Source: Thermococcus radiotolerans (lineage in GTDB: Archaea; Methanobacteriota_B; Thermococci; Thermococcales; Thermococcaceae). From it: a stretch of 64,000 bases of DNA. The translations under genes and the position numbers were made by a program. Position 1 is the stretch's first letter; every line of letters starts with the position of its first letter. Of the stretch, positions 8,953-17,191 are shown one piece after another. Under the pieces are notes generated by a model. That model was not told the DNA's origin and did no database searches. It was given only the letters and a program-made list of their open reading frames with translations. The stretch is taken from assembly GCF_002214565.1 (NCBI RefSeq), contig NZ_CP015106.1, positions 1,240,001-1,304,000 of the forward strand. Reading direction: 5' to 3'.

Positions 8953-8957
8953 GTTTC

Positions 8958-9422
8958 ATGCTTGGATTCTTCAAGAAAAAGAAGAAGGAAACCTACGGCC
9001 CGCTCGTCTACCTGAGCGAGCCGACGATACTCTACCACACCCACACCGAGCGGGCGCTCCTTGAGATACTCGAGGAAAAGCTCGGCTCCAACAACTTTGT
9101 AATCCCCTCCGACTACGGCCTCAGAACCACCGACCACCTGATACCAGAGGCCGAGATATTCGTGGCGATAGCCATAGTCGGCAAGTTCACTTCCCTGGTC
9201 GTCAGGGAGATTGAGATAGCCAGGAAACACGGGAAGAAGATCTACACCCTAGACGTGGCCAGAAAGGACGACGAGATACTCTACCTCTTCGAGGAGGGAA
9301 TTCCAGAGAGGATCGAGTGGCTAACCCCGGAGGAAACCCAGAGCCTCTACGCGGCATTCCGCGGTGAGGACTTCTCGGGCTTCATGAAGTTCTTCGTGGG
9401 GGATAGAAAAAGGCAGTGGTAA
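8958..9422 (+). CDS. Conserved hypothetical protein, alpha-beta fold
   Basis: 154 residues, not recognised. It begins with a basic stretch (FKKKKKE), then a alternating alpha-beta pattern: LVYLSEPTILYHTHTERALL, an acidic DYGLRTTDHLIPEAEIFVAIAIVG, and REIEIARKHGKKIYTLDVAR. The layout of a hydrophobic strand followed by a helix and a second strand near residues 65-100 recalls the nucleoside deoxyribosyltransferase or TIR-like folds, but no catalytic motif is evident. The ATG at 8958 follows GGTGG. The 5' leader of this mRNA is the C/D box sRNA described above. Confidence 0.65.
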   Translation: MLGFFKKKKKETYGPLVYLSEPTILYHTHTERALLEILEEKLGSNNFVIPSDYGLRTTDHLIPEAEIFVAIAIVGKFTSLVVREIEIARKHGKKIYTLDVARKDDEILYLFEEGIPERIEWLTPEETQSLYAAFRGEDFSGFMKFFVGDRKRQW

Positions 9423-9433
9423 AAAGAAAGGAA

Positions 9434-10870
<1,437 letters not shown>

Positions 10871-11713
10871 TCAGACCACCCCCCTGGACTCGAGGTAGTG
10901 CTTTTTGGCTATCTCCTGTTCGCGAACGAACCTGCTGTCACGCCTTATGACGTCGTCCCAGTCCACCTTGTGGGCGTCGAACATCGGCCCATCGCGGCAG
11001 GCGAACTTTATCTCGCCGTCGTAGAGTATCCTGCAGGAGCCGCACATGCCGGTTCCGTCCACCATTATCTGCCTGACGGTGACTATGGTCGGGATTCCGT
11101 ACTCCCTGGTCAGCTCGGCGAGCTTCTTGAGCGAGCCCAGCTTTCCGCCGCCGAAGACTATGTCGACCTTGTCCTTCTCGATGAGCTCCTTCAGAACGTC
11201 GAGGTAGTGTCCCTTGATTCCACGCGAGCCGTCCTCCGTGGTGAGGTAGTACTCATCGGCGACGGGCTTTGCCAGGAACTTCTCGGGGTAGGAGTGGGCC
11301 CTGTCCTCGAAGGTCTGGATGGAGATCGTGTAGTTTCCGGCCTCTTTCATCGCCTTGAGGGTGGCGTAGTTCTCGGCCTGACCGCAGACGGCGTCGGAGA
11401 CGAAGACGACGTTTCCGTAGTACTTGACCTCGATTGGCGTTCCGAGCGGGCCCGCGACCGCGTAGAGGGAATCGCCAACGTCGAAGTTGTCCCAGAGGTC
11501 AAAGCTGGTCTTTCCGTGCCTCCTGATGAACATTCCTATCCTTCCGGTCTCCCTGTCGGCGTAGTAAATGGACATTGGAATTCTCTCACCCTTCTTGTGT
11601 ATCAGCAAAACAACGAACTGACCCGGCTTCCAGGCCCTTGCCACGTGCGGTGCCTCGACCTCCATAAAGAAATCCCTAACATCCAGTTCTTCTTTTGCAG
11701 TAATTCGGTACAT
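10871..11713 (-). CDS. nfnS: Nfn small subunit NfnS (SudB/ferredoxin:NADP oxidoreductase)
   Basis: 280 residues; binds FAD and a 2Fe-2S cluster and takes NAD(H). The N-terminal FAD domain ends in IPMSIYYADRETG, the NAD domain has VFVSDAVCGQAENYATLKAM, and DIVFGGGKLGSLKKLAELT precedes the cluster-binding GMCGSCRILYDG ... FACRDGPMFD. In dihydroorotate dehydrogenase K-type relatives these Cys hold the 2Fe-2S centre. It is the first gene of the operon with nfnL. Its promoter region contains three GTTnnnAAC sites, two of them spaced as an extended SurR site. Confidence 0.88.
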   Translation of the reverse strand: MYRITAKEELDVRDFFMEVEAPHVARAWKPGQFVVLLIHKKGERIPMSIYYADRETGRIGMFIRRHGKTSFDLWDNFDVGDSLYAVAGPLGTPIEVKYYGNVVFVSDAVCGQAENYATLKAMKEAGNYTISIQTFEDRAHSYPEKFLAKPVADEYYLTTEDGSRGIKGHYLDVLKELIEKDKVDIVFGGGKLGSLKKLAELTREYGIPTIVTVRQIMVDGTGMCGSCRILYDGEIKFACRDGPMFDAHKVDWDDVIRRDSRFVREQEIAKKHYLESRGVV

Positions 11714-11756
11714 GGATGAAACCTCCCGTGCTAGTGAACAGCTTTGTTCACCTTTA

Positions 11757-11805
11757 GTTCTGAACTTTAGGTTTATAACAGTTTTTTAAACCAAAGGTTT
11801 AGAAC
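11757..11805. promoter_or_regulatory. Extended SurR-type binding sites upstream of nfnSL
   Basis: Three copies of GTTnnnAAC: GTTCTGAAC (11757-11765), GTTTATAAC (11771-11779) and GTTTAGAAC (11797-11805). The first two are separated by exactly 5 bases (TTTAG), which matches the extended SurR motif GTTn3AACn5GTT. The second overlaps the likely minus-strand TATA box (TTATAAAC). SurR is the redox and sulfur response regulator of Thermococcales. Confidence 0.7.
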
Positions 11806-11917
11806 TCCTTTTCGCCCAAAACAAGGCCGGAGCGTCCCCCTTTAGAGCCCGATGAGGGCGTCTTTTGCTTTGGGAAGCCTTTTTAGCATGAGTGCGTAAC
11901 TTCAATAGGTGATAGGA

Positions 11918-12703
11918 ATGGTGGAGATACCGAAGAGCCACCCGCGCTACTGGAGCCTGTACTACAGGGAGAAGATCATCGAGGGAATGGAGAAGGGCAT
12001 GACGGCCAAGGCCGGGCTGATAGCCCACGGCCGCGGTGAGGCCTTCGACTACCTCATAGGGGAAAGGACGATAGAGCCTGCCGAGAGGGCGATGAAAGCC
12101 GCCGTCGCTAAGCTAATCCTGGCGAAGCACCCAGTTATCTCGGTCAACGGCAACGTCGCGGCACTCGTTCCAAAGGAGACGATAGAGCTGGCAAAAGCGC
12201 TAAACGCCAAGCTCGAGATAAACCTATTCTACCGCACGGAAGAGCGCGTTAGGGCGATAGCGGAGGAGCTGAGGAAGCACGACCCCGATGTGGAGCTCCT
12301 GGGAATAAACCCCACGAAGCGCATCCCCGGCTTGGAGCACGAGCGCGGAAAGGTTGACGAGGAGGGCATATGGAAGGCCGACGTGGTGGTCGTCCCGCTG
12401 GAGGACGGCGACAGAACGGAGGCCCTCGTCAGAATGGGTAAGTTCGTGATCACCGTTGACCTCAACCCGCTTTCCCGCTCGGCGAGGATGGCGGACATAA
12501 CGATAGTTGACAACATAGTCCGCGCGTATCCGAGAATGACTGAACTGGCCAGGGAGATGAAGGATTACAGCAGGGAGGAGCTTCTCGCGATACTGGAGGA
12601 ATACGACAACGGAAAAACGCTGAGCGACGTACTCGCACACATACGGGATAGGTTAACCAGGCTAGCCCAGGGTGGGGTGTGGCGCAAGGAGAGGTTGGAG
12701 TGA
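11918..12703 (+). CDS. 4-phosphopantoate--beta-alanine ligase (archaeal phosphopantothenate synthetase)
   Basis: 261 residues. Joins 4-phosphopantoate and beta-alanine with ATP in archaeal coenzyme A synthesis. The family signature is seen in [63 protein letters not shown] and [13 protein letters not shown]-like [10 protein letters not shown]. The ATG at 11918 follows AGGTGAT by 4 bases and fits the family N-terminus; a GTG 3 codons upstream is not needed. It reads away from nfnSL with its own TATA-like TTTTTAGC near 11881. Confidence 0.92.
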   Translation: MVEIPKSHPRYWSLYYREKIIEGMEKGMTAKAGLIAHGRGEAFDYLIGERTIEPAERAMKAAVAKLILAKHPVISVNGNVAALVPKETIELAKALNAKLEINLFYRTEERVRAIAEELRKHDPDVELLGINPTKRIPGLEHERGKVDEEGIWKADVVVVPLEDGDRTEALVRMGKFVITVDLNPLSRSARMADITIVDNIVRAYPRMTELAREMKDYSREELLAILEEYDNGKTLSDVLAHIRDRLTRLAQGGVWRKERLE

Positions 12704-12705
12704 GC

Positions 12706-13437
12706 TCATAGCTCCTTCTCAGTTTTTTCGACGAGCCTTCTGAGGCCGGTTATGAGCTCCGCCTCACTTGACGCGTGAGAGATGACCAGTGGGACTCTCT
12801 CGCGCTCGGCTAGCTTCACTGCAAGCTCATCGAGCTTCTTGACTCCGTGGAGAACCACAACGGCCGGTTTGAGCCCCTGAACACGGACCGCTATCATCGG
12901 GCTCCTTCCGGTGGTGACCTTGGTGAATATCAGCGCCCTCTCCGTCGTCCAGCCGTAGAGCTTGAGGAACTCCTCGCTGCTCATCTCGAGGATCGCTTTT
13001 ATGCTGTCAACGACGGTGTAGCCGTATATGCGCCTGTCTATGAGGTGCATGTTGGCGACAACGTCCCCCTTTACGGCCCCGACCAGGTCCCTAATCGTGA
13101 GGGGCAGTGCGAACTCTCTGATGTCGAGTATCGCGCTCGTCGGAAGCTCGCTGCCGATGGTCTTGCTGAACGCCTTGATGACGTTTCCACCGCGACGCTC
13201 GTCGATCTCCAGGAGGGCCTCCACGAACTTCCTTATGGTCGACGCACCTGGACTCTTCCTCCTGCCGCCCTCGTAGTCGCTTATGACCGAAGAAGAGACG
13301 CCGAGGTATTCGGCGAGTTCTGTCTGACTGATTCCGAAGATTTCGCGCCATTTGCGCATTGTTTTGCCGGGGTCGGAGGAGAGGGTTATTTCTCCTGCGA
13401 TTCTCTTGGCTAGGGCTTCTTTCTCCTTTTCAAGCAT
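12706..13437 (-). CDS. HTH (XRE-type) transcriptional regulator
   Basis: 243 residues. A Cro/CI helix-turn-helix covers about residues 27-62 (MRKWREIFGISQTELAEYLG, then SSSVISDYEGGRRKSPGAST). The rest is an archaeal-specific regulatory domain with IRDLVGAVKGDVVANMHLID, TVVDSIKAILEMSSEEFLKLYGWTTER and VVVLHGVKKLDELAVKLAERE, a set found in a conserved archaeal regulator family of unknown ligand. Monocistronic: it converges with the phosphopantothenate synthetase gene. A palindrome upstream of its TATA box is a possible self-regulation site. Confidence 0.82.
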   Translation of the reverse strand: MLEKEKEALAKRIAGEITLSSDPGKTMRKWREIFGISQTELAEYLGVSSSVISDYEGGRRKSPGASTIRKFVEALLEIDERRGGNVIKAFSKTIGSELPTSAILDIREFALPLTIRDLVGAVKGDVVANMHLIDRRIYGYTVVDSIKAILEMSSEEFLKLYGWTTERALIFTKVTTGRSPMIAVRVQGLKPAVVVLHGVKKLDELAVKLAERERVPLVISHASSEAELITGLRRLVEKTEKEL

Positions 13438-13459
13438 GTTGGTAAAATATTCGTCAATC

Positions 13460-13483
13460 GTTATAAGCTTTTCGGCAATTGCC
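13460..13483 (-). promoter_or_regulatory. Promoter of the XRE regulator with upstream palindrome
   Basis: On the minus strand the TATA-like GCTTATAAC (13460-13468) is preceded by the 10-bp perfect palindrome GGCAATTGCC (13474-13483), just outside the BRE. Its position fits an activator or autoregulation site. Confidence 0.45.
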
Positions 13484-13540
13484 TAACATCCCCGCCCTCA
13501 AGCTTAAAAACTCCTCGCCCTACGCTCCCCGGTGAGGCTC

Positions 13541-14335
13541 ATGGCGATATACTTCATAGGACTCGGCCTTTACGACGAGAGGGACATCACGCTCAAAGGA
13601 CTTGAAACCGCCAGAAAATGCGACCTGGTCTTCGCGGAATTTTATACCTCCCTCCTGGCGGGTACTACCCTGGATAAGGTGGAGGAGCTTATCGGGAAGC
13701 CCATCCGGCGGCTGAGCAGGGAGGAGGTTGAGCTCCATTTTGAGAGAATAGTCCTCAGCGAGGCCCGGGAGAAGGACGTGGCTTTTCTGACCGCCGGCGA
13801 TCCGATGGTGGCGACGACGCATTCTGACCTCCGCATAAGGGCCAAGGAGCTCGGAATCGAGAGCTACGTCATCCACGCCCCGAGCATCTACTCTGCGATA
13901 GCGGTAACCGGACTGCAGATATACAAGTTCGGCAAGAGCGCAACCGTCGCCTACCCGGAGAAGAACTGGTTTCCAACGAGCCACTACGATGTAATAAAGG
14001 AGAATATGGAAAGAAACCTTCACACGATGCTCTTCCTCGACATAAAGGCCGAGCAGAACCGCTACATGACGGCCAACGAGGCAATGGAGATACTCCTCCA
14101 AGTGGAGGACATGAAGAAGGAAAACGTCTTCACCCCGAACACGCTGGTCGTGGTTCTGGCGAGGGCGGGCTCGCTGAACCCGACGCTCAGGGCCGGCTAC
14201 GTTCGGGACATGATCCAGGAGGACTTCGGGAGACAGCCCCACGTGATGGTCGTTCCTGGCAGGCTCCACATAGTGGAGGCGGAGTACCTGGTGGCCTTCG
14301 CGGGGGCCCCAAAAGAGATACTCGACGGAATCTAG
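13541..14335 (+). CDS. dphB: Diphthine synthase
   Basis: 264 residues; SAM-dependent trimethylation of the 3-amino-3-carboxypropyl group on the modified His of elongation factor 2, on the way to diphthamide. The tetrapyrrole-methylase type fold is visible: YFIGLGLYDERDITLKGLE at the N-terminus, VAFLTAGDPMVATTHSDL, HAPSIYSAIAVTGLQIYKFG, and late VVVLARAGSLNPTLRAGYV. Length equals that of the P. horikoshii enzyme. The ATG at 13541 follows GGTGAGG; an in-frame GTG at 13532 lies within that ribosome binding site and is unlikely. Confidence 0.95.
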   Translation: MAIYFIGLGLYDERDITLKGLETARKCDLVFAEFYTSLLAGTTLDKVEELIGKPIRRLSREEVELHFERIVLSEAREKDVAFLTAGDPMVATTHSDLRIRAKELGIESYVIHAPSIYSAIAVTGLQIYKFGKSATVAYPEKNWFPTSHYDVIKENMERNLHTMLFLDIKAEQNRYMTANEAMEILLQVEDMKKENVFTPNTLVVVLARAGSLNPTLRAGYVRDMIQEDFGRQPHVMVVPGRLHIVEAEYLVAFAGAPKEILDGI

Positions 14336-14342
14336 CGAAAGC

Positions 14343-14350
14343 TTTATATT
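14343..14350 (+). promoter_or_regulatory. TATA box of tRNA-Val
   Basis: TTTATATT lies 28 bases before the first base of the mature tRNA and just after the dphB stop. Confidence 0.65.
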
Positions 14351-14377
14351 TTCCCCTCCGCCCACTAATTCCGGGAA

Positions 14378-14455
14378 GGGCCCGTGGTCTAGCCTGGTTA
14401 TGACGCCGCCCTCACACGGCGGAGGTCCGGGGTTCGAACCCCCGCGGGCCCACCA
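14378..14455 (+). tRNA. tRNA-Val (anticodon CAC), CCA encoded
   Basis: Acceptor strands GGGCCCG and CGGGCCC close the cloverleaf. The anticodon stem CCGCC/GGCGG encloses the loop CTCACAC, so the anticodon is CAC and reads GUG. The T arm has GGTTCGAACCC. The discriminator is A at 14452 and CCA is encoded (14453-14455). No intron. Confidence 0.96.
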
Positions 14456-14557
14456 CATCAACCCTTTCTAACGAAAGCGTTGACGGAAAGAGTGCGTGCA
14501 GTTCTAAAAAACACTTGTTTTCCAAGTGGTTTACTCTCCAATCAGTCATTTTACAGT

Positions 14558-14606
14558 GTTTCACTCTCCACAAGGCGTCCAGCGGGCGCCAGAATGAGAG
14601 TGAAAC
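14558..14606. repeat. 11-bp perfect inverted repeat with nested GC-rich stem
   Basis: GTTTCACTCTC (14558-14568) and its exact reverse complement (14596-14606) flank 27 bases that hold a second imperfect stem (GGCGTCC and GGGCGCC). A related GTTTACTCTCC occurs at 14529-14539. It could be a relic of a mobile or integrated element, or a structured RNA; nothing in the sequence decides this. Confidence 0.6.
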
Positions 14607-14749
14607 CTGATTAATGGCTTATTCTAAACTCAAACCCCCTTCACGGGCAAGTTTTAGAGCACGCGCTCTGATTCCTGCCAATCTGACGAAAAGAGGCTCT
14701 TTTGGTTAAGCTTCTTCAAAAGTTTGCCTTCAAGGTTCTTCGGGGGTGT

Positions 14750-14892
14750 GGGGGTAGCCCCCCGGAGGATTAAGGAGTAAGGAAGGTGGGGAAACGTAGT
14801 TTCCCAGGTTTTTAGAGAAGAACGGGGTTGTGGGGTGGAACCCCACTACGGGGGTTTGAGAGTACAGAGAGATAAGGGGGCAGAGCCCCCTT
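14750..14892. repeat. Array of four triloop hairpins at 41-45 base spacing
   Basis: Hairpins at 14750-14763 (GGGGG-TAG-CCCCC), 14789-14805 (GGGAAAC-GTA-GTTTCCC), 14830-14846 (GTGGGGT-GGA-ACCCCAC) and 14874-14892 (AAGGGGGC-AGA-GCCCCCTT). Each stem is perfect and each loop is 3 nt. The stems differ in sequence, but the centres are about 41, 41 and 45 bases apart, with purine-rich spacers. Confidence 0.7.
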
Positions 14893-14903
14893 GTCTTTCG
14901 TTG

Positions 14904-14981
14904 TGGCGGGCCGGGCGGGATTTGAACCCGCGACCTTCGGCTCCGGAGGCCGACGCCCTGTCCTGACTAGGCCACCGGCCC
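14904..14981 (-). tRNA. tRNA-Arg (anticodon CCG), CCA encoded
   Basis: On the minus strand the acceptor GGGCCGG (14981-14975) pairs with CCGGCCC ending at 14908; the discriminator is G and CCA is encoded (14906-14904). The anticodon stem TCGGC/GCCGA encloses CTCCGGA, so the anticodon is CCG. The T arm has GGGTTCAAATCCC. No intron. Confidence 0.95.
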
Positions 14982-14998
14982 ACGCCCATAGGTATTCC

Positions 14999-15028
14999 CT
15001 GGGTGAATTTAAAAACCTAATCACCCAG
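14999..15028 (-). promoter_or_regulatory. tRNA-Arg promoter inside an 8-bp inverted repeat
   Basis: The A/T-rich TATA region (15007-15020, TTTTTAAAT on the minus strand) is flanked by CTGGGTGA and TCACCCAG, a perfect 8-bp inverted repeat with a 14-base spacer. Confidence 0.5.
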
Positions 15029-15123
15029 ACGGATGGACCATAATGTTCATCAAGGCATCGAAAAGCACAAAAACTTTTTAGCCTGGGCACCCTACATAGA
15101 ACAGGACGAAGGAGGAATGAACC

Positions 15124-15489
15124 ATGGAACCGCATGAATTCAAGCTCACCGAGGAGGGTATAAAGGCTGTTCTTCCACCCCTCGAAGCCGAGATAATGGA
15201 GCACATGTGGAAGGTCCAGGTTGCCACCGCCGGCCAGGTATACGAGTACATGAAGGTGAAGCACCCGGACATAAGGCGCTCCACCATAAGCATCCTCATG
15301 AACCGCCTGTGCGAGCGCGGCCTTCTCAAGAGGAGCGTTGAGAAAGGCAGGGGCGGAATGAGATACGTCTACTCCATAACGACAACCAGGGAGGAGTTCG
15401 AGGAGCGGGTCGTCCAGAGCATCCTAGACGCACTAATGACGAATTTCAAGGAGGCGACCTACGCGTACCTGTCCAAAATCAAGAAGTGA
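15124..15489 (+). CDS. BlaI/MecI/CopY family transcriptional regulator
   Basis: 121 residues. The winged-helix domain covers most of the protein: LPPLEAEIMEHMWKVQVATA, GQVYEYMKVKHPDIRRST, ISILMNRLCERGLLKRS and the wing GRGGMRYVYSITTTREEFEE. In bacteria BlaI and MecI repress beta-lactam resistance genes and are cleaved after a signal from the membrane protease-sensor BlaR1 (M56). Here the next gene, 6 bases on, encodes a membrane-bound M48 zinc protease, so the pair resembles that arrangement with another protease family. A TATA-like AACTTTTTAG lies near 15069. Ligand and target genes are unknown. Confidence 0.85.
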   Translation: MEPHEFKLTEEGIKAVLPPLEAEIMEHMWKVQVATAGQVYEYMKVKHPDIRRSTISILMNRLCERGLLKRSVEKGRGGMRYVYSITTTREEFEERVVQSILDALMTNFKEATYAYLSKIKK

Positions 15490-15495
15490 TGAGAA

Positions 15496-16281
15496 ATGCT
15501 GTTCATCATCGTGGCCCTCGAGGTCTTGCTGGCGGTGATAGCCCTAAGGGAGCTGGGCCTTAAGATAGCCATGGCTGCCTTCGGCTCCATAGTGCTCCTC
15601 TACTTCTGGGTCTCAACCAGGGACGTCAAGGGCAACTACGTAACCCTCCAGAGGAGCGAGATGCCTTGGCTCTACGACGGCATAGCCGAGATGGCCAGCA
15701 AGGCCGGAATCCCAATGCCCCGGATATACATCCTGGACGACTACATACCGAACGCGTACTCGTTCAAAAACACGATAGTACTCTCCCTCGGCCTCTTCGA
15801 GGTGCTCGACAGGGAGGAGATACTCGCAGTTGCTGCCCACGAGCTGGGCCACATAAAGAACGGTGACACCAAGGTATTCCCCGTACTGGCGTACGGCAGG
15901 TACCTGATGATGGTCTTCACGGGAGTACTGGTACTCCTTGCCCACAGGCCGAGCGTTACACTGGCGGCGCTGCTCCTCTACGCCCTCTACGAGGTCGCCA
16001 GGGCGAACTTCCTCAAGGGCAGGGAGTTCCTGGCGGATGAATCGGCACTCAGGCTGCTGGACGTGCCCATGAGTCTGAAGCATGCCCTGGAAGAGCTCAA
16101 GTACTACGAGGACCTCAGGGCCGATGTGAGGCTGAGCGCCGTGCCTAGCATAGAGCCGTCCATAGAGAGGCGCCAGAAGGTCCCGAGGATAGAAACCCAC
16201 CCGAGCTACGATGAGAGGATATTCAGGATACTCGTCGAGATTCACGGCAACAACATGTTTAACCAGCGCATGATGCAGTGA
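15496..16281 (+). CDS. M48 family membrane zinc metalloprotease (HtpX-like)
   Basis: 261 residues. Two N-terminal membrane segments (about 2-18 and 22-39), the zinc motif HELGH at about residues 115-119, two further hydrophobic segments near 130-175, and the third zinc ligand in REFLADESALRLL. MPRIYILDDYIPNAYSFKN is the pre-catalytic family segment. The arrangement equals HtpX/Ste24-like proteases, which cut membrane or misfolded proteins at the inner face of the membrane. It follows a BlaI-like regulator and is 6 bases ahead of the dCMP deaminase gene. A role in sensing and in cutting the regulator is possible but only inferred from context. Confidence 0.9.
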   Translation: MLFIIVALEVLLAVIALRELGLKIAMAAFGSIVLLYFWVSTRDVKGNYVTLQRSEMPWLYDGIAEMASKAGIPMPRIYILDDYIPNAYSFKNTIVLSLGLFEVLDREEILAVAAHELGHIKNGDTKVFPVLAYGRYLMMVFTGVLVLLAHRPSVTLAALLLYALYEVARANFLKGREFLADESALRLLDVPMSLKHALEELKYYEDLRADVRLSAVPSIEPSIERRQKVPRIETHPSYDERIFRILVEIHGNNMFNQRMMQ

Positions 16282-16287
16282 TGCCTT

Positions 16288-16824
16288 ATGGCGGTGGAGA
16301 TAGTACTGGACAGGGAAAGGGCTGAAAGGATAAAGCGCATACGGCCCACCAAGGACGAGTACTTTATGCTCATAGCCAAGCTCGTATCGCTCAGGGCTAC
16401 CTGTCCGCGCCTGAGGGTTGGGGCCGTGGCCGTAAAGGACGGTTACATCCTTGCAACTGGCTACAACGGTGCACCGAGGGGCATGGAGCACTGTATAGAC
16501 GCCGGATGCATCATCGTCGACGGCCACTGCCACAGGGCCGTCCATGCGGAGCAGAACGTCATAGCGATGGCGGCTAGAAAGGGCATAAGCCTCGAGGGGG
16601 CGACGCTCTACGTCACCCACTTCCCCTGCGACACCTGTTTCAAGCTGGTCATCAACGCCGGAATCCGGGAGATAGTCTACGAGGAGATGTACCCCAACGA
16701 GGCGACTGAGATTCTCCTGAAGGAAGCGCAGGAAAAAGGAATAGTCAGGATAAGACAGTTCAGGCTCCCGAAGGAGAGGGTACGGGTCTTTCTGGAGGAG
16801 CTTTTCGGGGAGTTCGTGGATTAG
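16288..16824 (+). CDS. dCMP deaminase family protein
   Basis: 178 residues, zinc-dependent deaminase of the dCMP deaminase/ComEB group, making dUMP for thymidylate synthesis. Motifs: PRLRVGAVAVKDGYILATGYNGAPRG, then AVHAEQNVI (zinc His and catalytic Glu) and THFPCDTCFKLVINAGI (two Cys zinc ligands). The start at 16288 follows GTGATGCCTT closely after the protease stop, so it is probably cotranscribed with the BlaI-M48 pair. The stop overlaps the convergent DUF2304 gene by 4 bases. Substrate specificity for dCMP rather than a related deaminase is inferred from overall family likeness. Confidence 0.88.
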   Translation: MAVEIVLDRERAERIKRIRPTKDEYFMLIAKLVSLRATCPRLRVGAVAVKDGYILATGYNGAPRGMEHCIDAGCIIVDGHCHRAVHAEQNVIAMAARKGISLEGATLYVTHFPCDTCFKLVINAGIREIVYEEMYPNEATEILLKEAQEKGIVRIRQFRLPKERVRVFLEELFGEFVD

Positions 16825-17186
16825 AGCTTCTCCTCGATTTTCTCCAGTCTTCTGTTCATCTCCTCAAGTTCGATGGCGATTTTCCTCGTCAGTTCGGTTA
16901 TCTCCCTCTCCGTTTTGTCCACTGCCACGTAAACCTTCAGTATCATAAGATATGACAAAGCTATTCCAATGACAAAGAGGGCATCTAGTCCCCTTCCAAG
17001 GCCGAGAAGGTTCTTTATTTCCTCAGCTATCTTAAGGGGGAATAGTGCGATTATCAAGAGACCCAGAAGGATAGCCTCCCAAAAGAGGAAATCGCCCCAC
17101 TCAAACTCCTTCTTCCCGTACTTCCCCATAACGTAGAGCATCAGGGCCAGCACAACGACTATGGCTATGTACTGAACGGCGTACAT
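16821..17186 (-). CDS. DUF2304 membrane protein
   Basis: 121 residues with three membrane segments (about 3-20, 38-55 and 70-86) and a C-terminal coiled coil (TEREITELTRKIAIELEEMN). DUF2304 proteins are often encoded with family 2 glycosyltransferases, as here, and are thought to assist lipid-linked sugar handling. The start at 17186 follows GAGGTGAT by 4 bases; an ATG at 17192 that overlaps the previous stop is the alternative. Translationally coupled to the upstream HAD-glycosyltransferase gene. Confidence 0.7.
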   Translation of the reverse strand: MYAVQYIAIVVVLALMLYVMGKYGKKEFEWGDFLFWEAILLGLLIIALFPLKIAEEIKNLLGLGRGLDALFVIGIALSYLMILKVYVAVDKTEREITELTRKIAIELEEMNRRLEKIEEKL

Positions 17187-17191
17187 CCCCA

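Larger units (their letters stand above)
14456..14900. other. Non-coding region between two tRNA genes with inverted repeat and hairpin array
   Basis: 445 bases without a supported gene. The first half holds an inverted repeat at 14558-14606. The second half holds four short hairpins at 14750-14892. No frame on either strand has coding character. Confidence 0.7.

Noticed and set aside
14558-14892. Insertion sequence or other mobile element between the two tRNA genes
   Set aside because: No transposase or integrase coding frame, no target-site duplication and no second copy of the tRNA-Val 3' end is visible.
15069-15120. Classical BlaI operator (TACAnnTGTA) before the BlaI-like gene
   Set aside because: Only a half site (CTACATAG) is present; no dyad of the right form could be found.
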